6,741 nucleotides of DNA. It comes from an uncultured Oscillospiraceae bacterium (lineage in GTDB: Bacteria; Bacillota; Clostridia; Oscillospirales; Acutalibacteraceae). Below are positions 6,236 through 6,741 of this stretch, piece by piece. The position numbers and the translations under genes were made by a program. Numbering within the stretch: the stretch's first letter is position 1; each line of letters begins with the position of its first letter. The notes under the pieces are model-generated. The model was not told where the DNA came from. It did no database searches and saw nothing but the letters and a program-made list of their open reading frames with translations. The stretch covers positions 1 to 6,741 of the forward strand of contig USMJ01000065.1 in NCBI GenBank assembly GCA_900555805.1. The letters are read 5' to 3'.

Positions 6236-6735
6236 TAACTGAAATGACGCAGAAAGAAAAGGTCTTCAAGGCGCTCGACGACCTAAAAATAGAATACAAA
6301 GCCATATCTCATCCGCCCGTATGCACGATAGAAGAAATGGACGAAATGGGCATTTTTACGGACGGCGAGGTCTGTAAAAATCTCTTTCTGAGAAACGCCA
6401 ACGGAAAGATACACTATCTTGTCTGTTGTCTTAAGGACAAGAAGGTCGATCTTGTCGATCTCAGAAGTCAGATAGGTTCAAGCCGCTTGAGCTTCGGCTC
6501 GGACGAGCGCCTGATGAAACATCTCGGACTGACTCAGGGCGCAGTATCGCCGTTCGGAATAATCAATAACGAAGATCATCAGGTTGAGATCGTTCTCGAC
6601 AGCGATCTAAAAAAAGTCGACGGTCTGATAGGCTTCCACCCAAACGACAACACAGGATTCGTCTGGCTGAAACATGACGATCTCATAAAGTTCATCAAAC
6701 ATTACGGCAATGATTATTGCTATGTGAAAATCTAA
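6232..6735 (+). CDS. YbaK/ProXp-type aminoacyl-tRNA deacylase (prolyl-tRNA synthetase-associated domain protein)
   Basis: The 167-residue protein fits the free-standing YbaK/EbsC editing-domain family, most closely the ProXp-ala/PrdX type. These cytoplasmic enzymes hydrolyse mischarged tRNA, in the best known case Ala-tRNA(Pro), as a proofreading partner of prolyl-tRNA synthetase. Visible family marks are EYKAISHPPVCTIEEMDE (22-39), the CKNLFLRN strand with the conserved Lys49, a DLRSQIGSSRLSF segment (76-88), LGLTQGAVSPFG (98-109) and the C-terminal FHPNDNTGFVWL block (135-146) with His136. Length is normal and the domain is complete. The ATG at 6232 overlaps the previous stop as ATGA. The nearest purine-rich site (AAGGGGA, 6212-6218) is 13 nt away, so initiation probably relies on coupling. 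An in-frame ATG at 6244 is the alternative start but has no ribosome binding site. Exact tRNA specificity cannot be settled from sequence alone. Confidence 0.9.
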   Translation: MITEMTQKEKVFKALDDLKIEYKAISHPPVCTIEEMDEMGIFTDGEVCKNLFLRNANGKIHYLVCCLKDKKVDLVDLRSQIGSSRLSFGSDERLMKHLGLTQGAVSPFGIINNEDHQVEIVLDSDLKKVDGLIGFHPNDNTGFVWLKHDDLIKFIKHYGNDYCYVKI

Positions 6736-6741
6736 CACAAC

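Overview
The window reads as a chromosomal segment from an anaerobic Gram-positive bacterium of the Clostridia, most likely an Oscillospiraceae/Ruminococcaceae-type gut lineage. The basis is the V/A-type ATPase gene order and protein sequences, AGA as a common arginine codon, strong AGGAGG or GGTGAT ribosome binding sites, and a clostridial-type lipoprotein signal. This placement is inferred from sequence style and not from a search. All supported genes lie on the + strand.

Region 1 (about 1-4787) is the distal part of a V/A-type ATPase operon, in the order F, E, A, B, D. Spacing is tight (19, 12, 13 and 58 nt) and each gene has its own ribosome binding site. Together these genes encode the soluble V1 motor: the A3B3 catalytic head, the D-F central rotor shaft and the E peripheral stalk. 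The membrane subunits (I/a, K/c), subunit C (d) and the second stalk subunit are not in the window and presumably lie upstream. The 58-nt B-D gap is the only sizeable one and holds an imperfect hairpin. The ion used (Na+ or H+) cannot be told without the K subunit.

Region 2 (about 4788-6235) starts with a convincing sigma-A type promoter and a short, highly structured 5' leader. It then carries two related genes for exported proteins of unknown function. The first is a small lipoprotein with one copy of a beta-rich domain. The second is a membrane-anchored protein with a long Ser/Thr/Asn/Gly linker and two copies of the same domain. A strong 11-bp hairpin (probable terminator or attenuator) and a second hairpin lie between them.

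Region 3 (6232-6735) is a YbaK/ProXp-type aminoacyl-tRNA deacylase gene. Its ATG overlaps the stop codon of the preceding gene (ATGA), so the two are probably translationally coupled.

There is no mobile element, CRISPR array, tRNA, rRNA or evident transfer junction. The ATPase part is ordinary. The less explained parts are the domain-sharing exported pair, its leader RNA and its coupling to a tRNA-editing gene.
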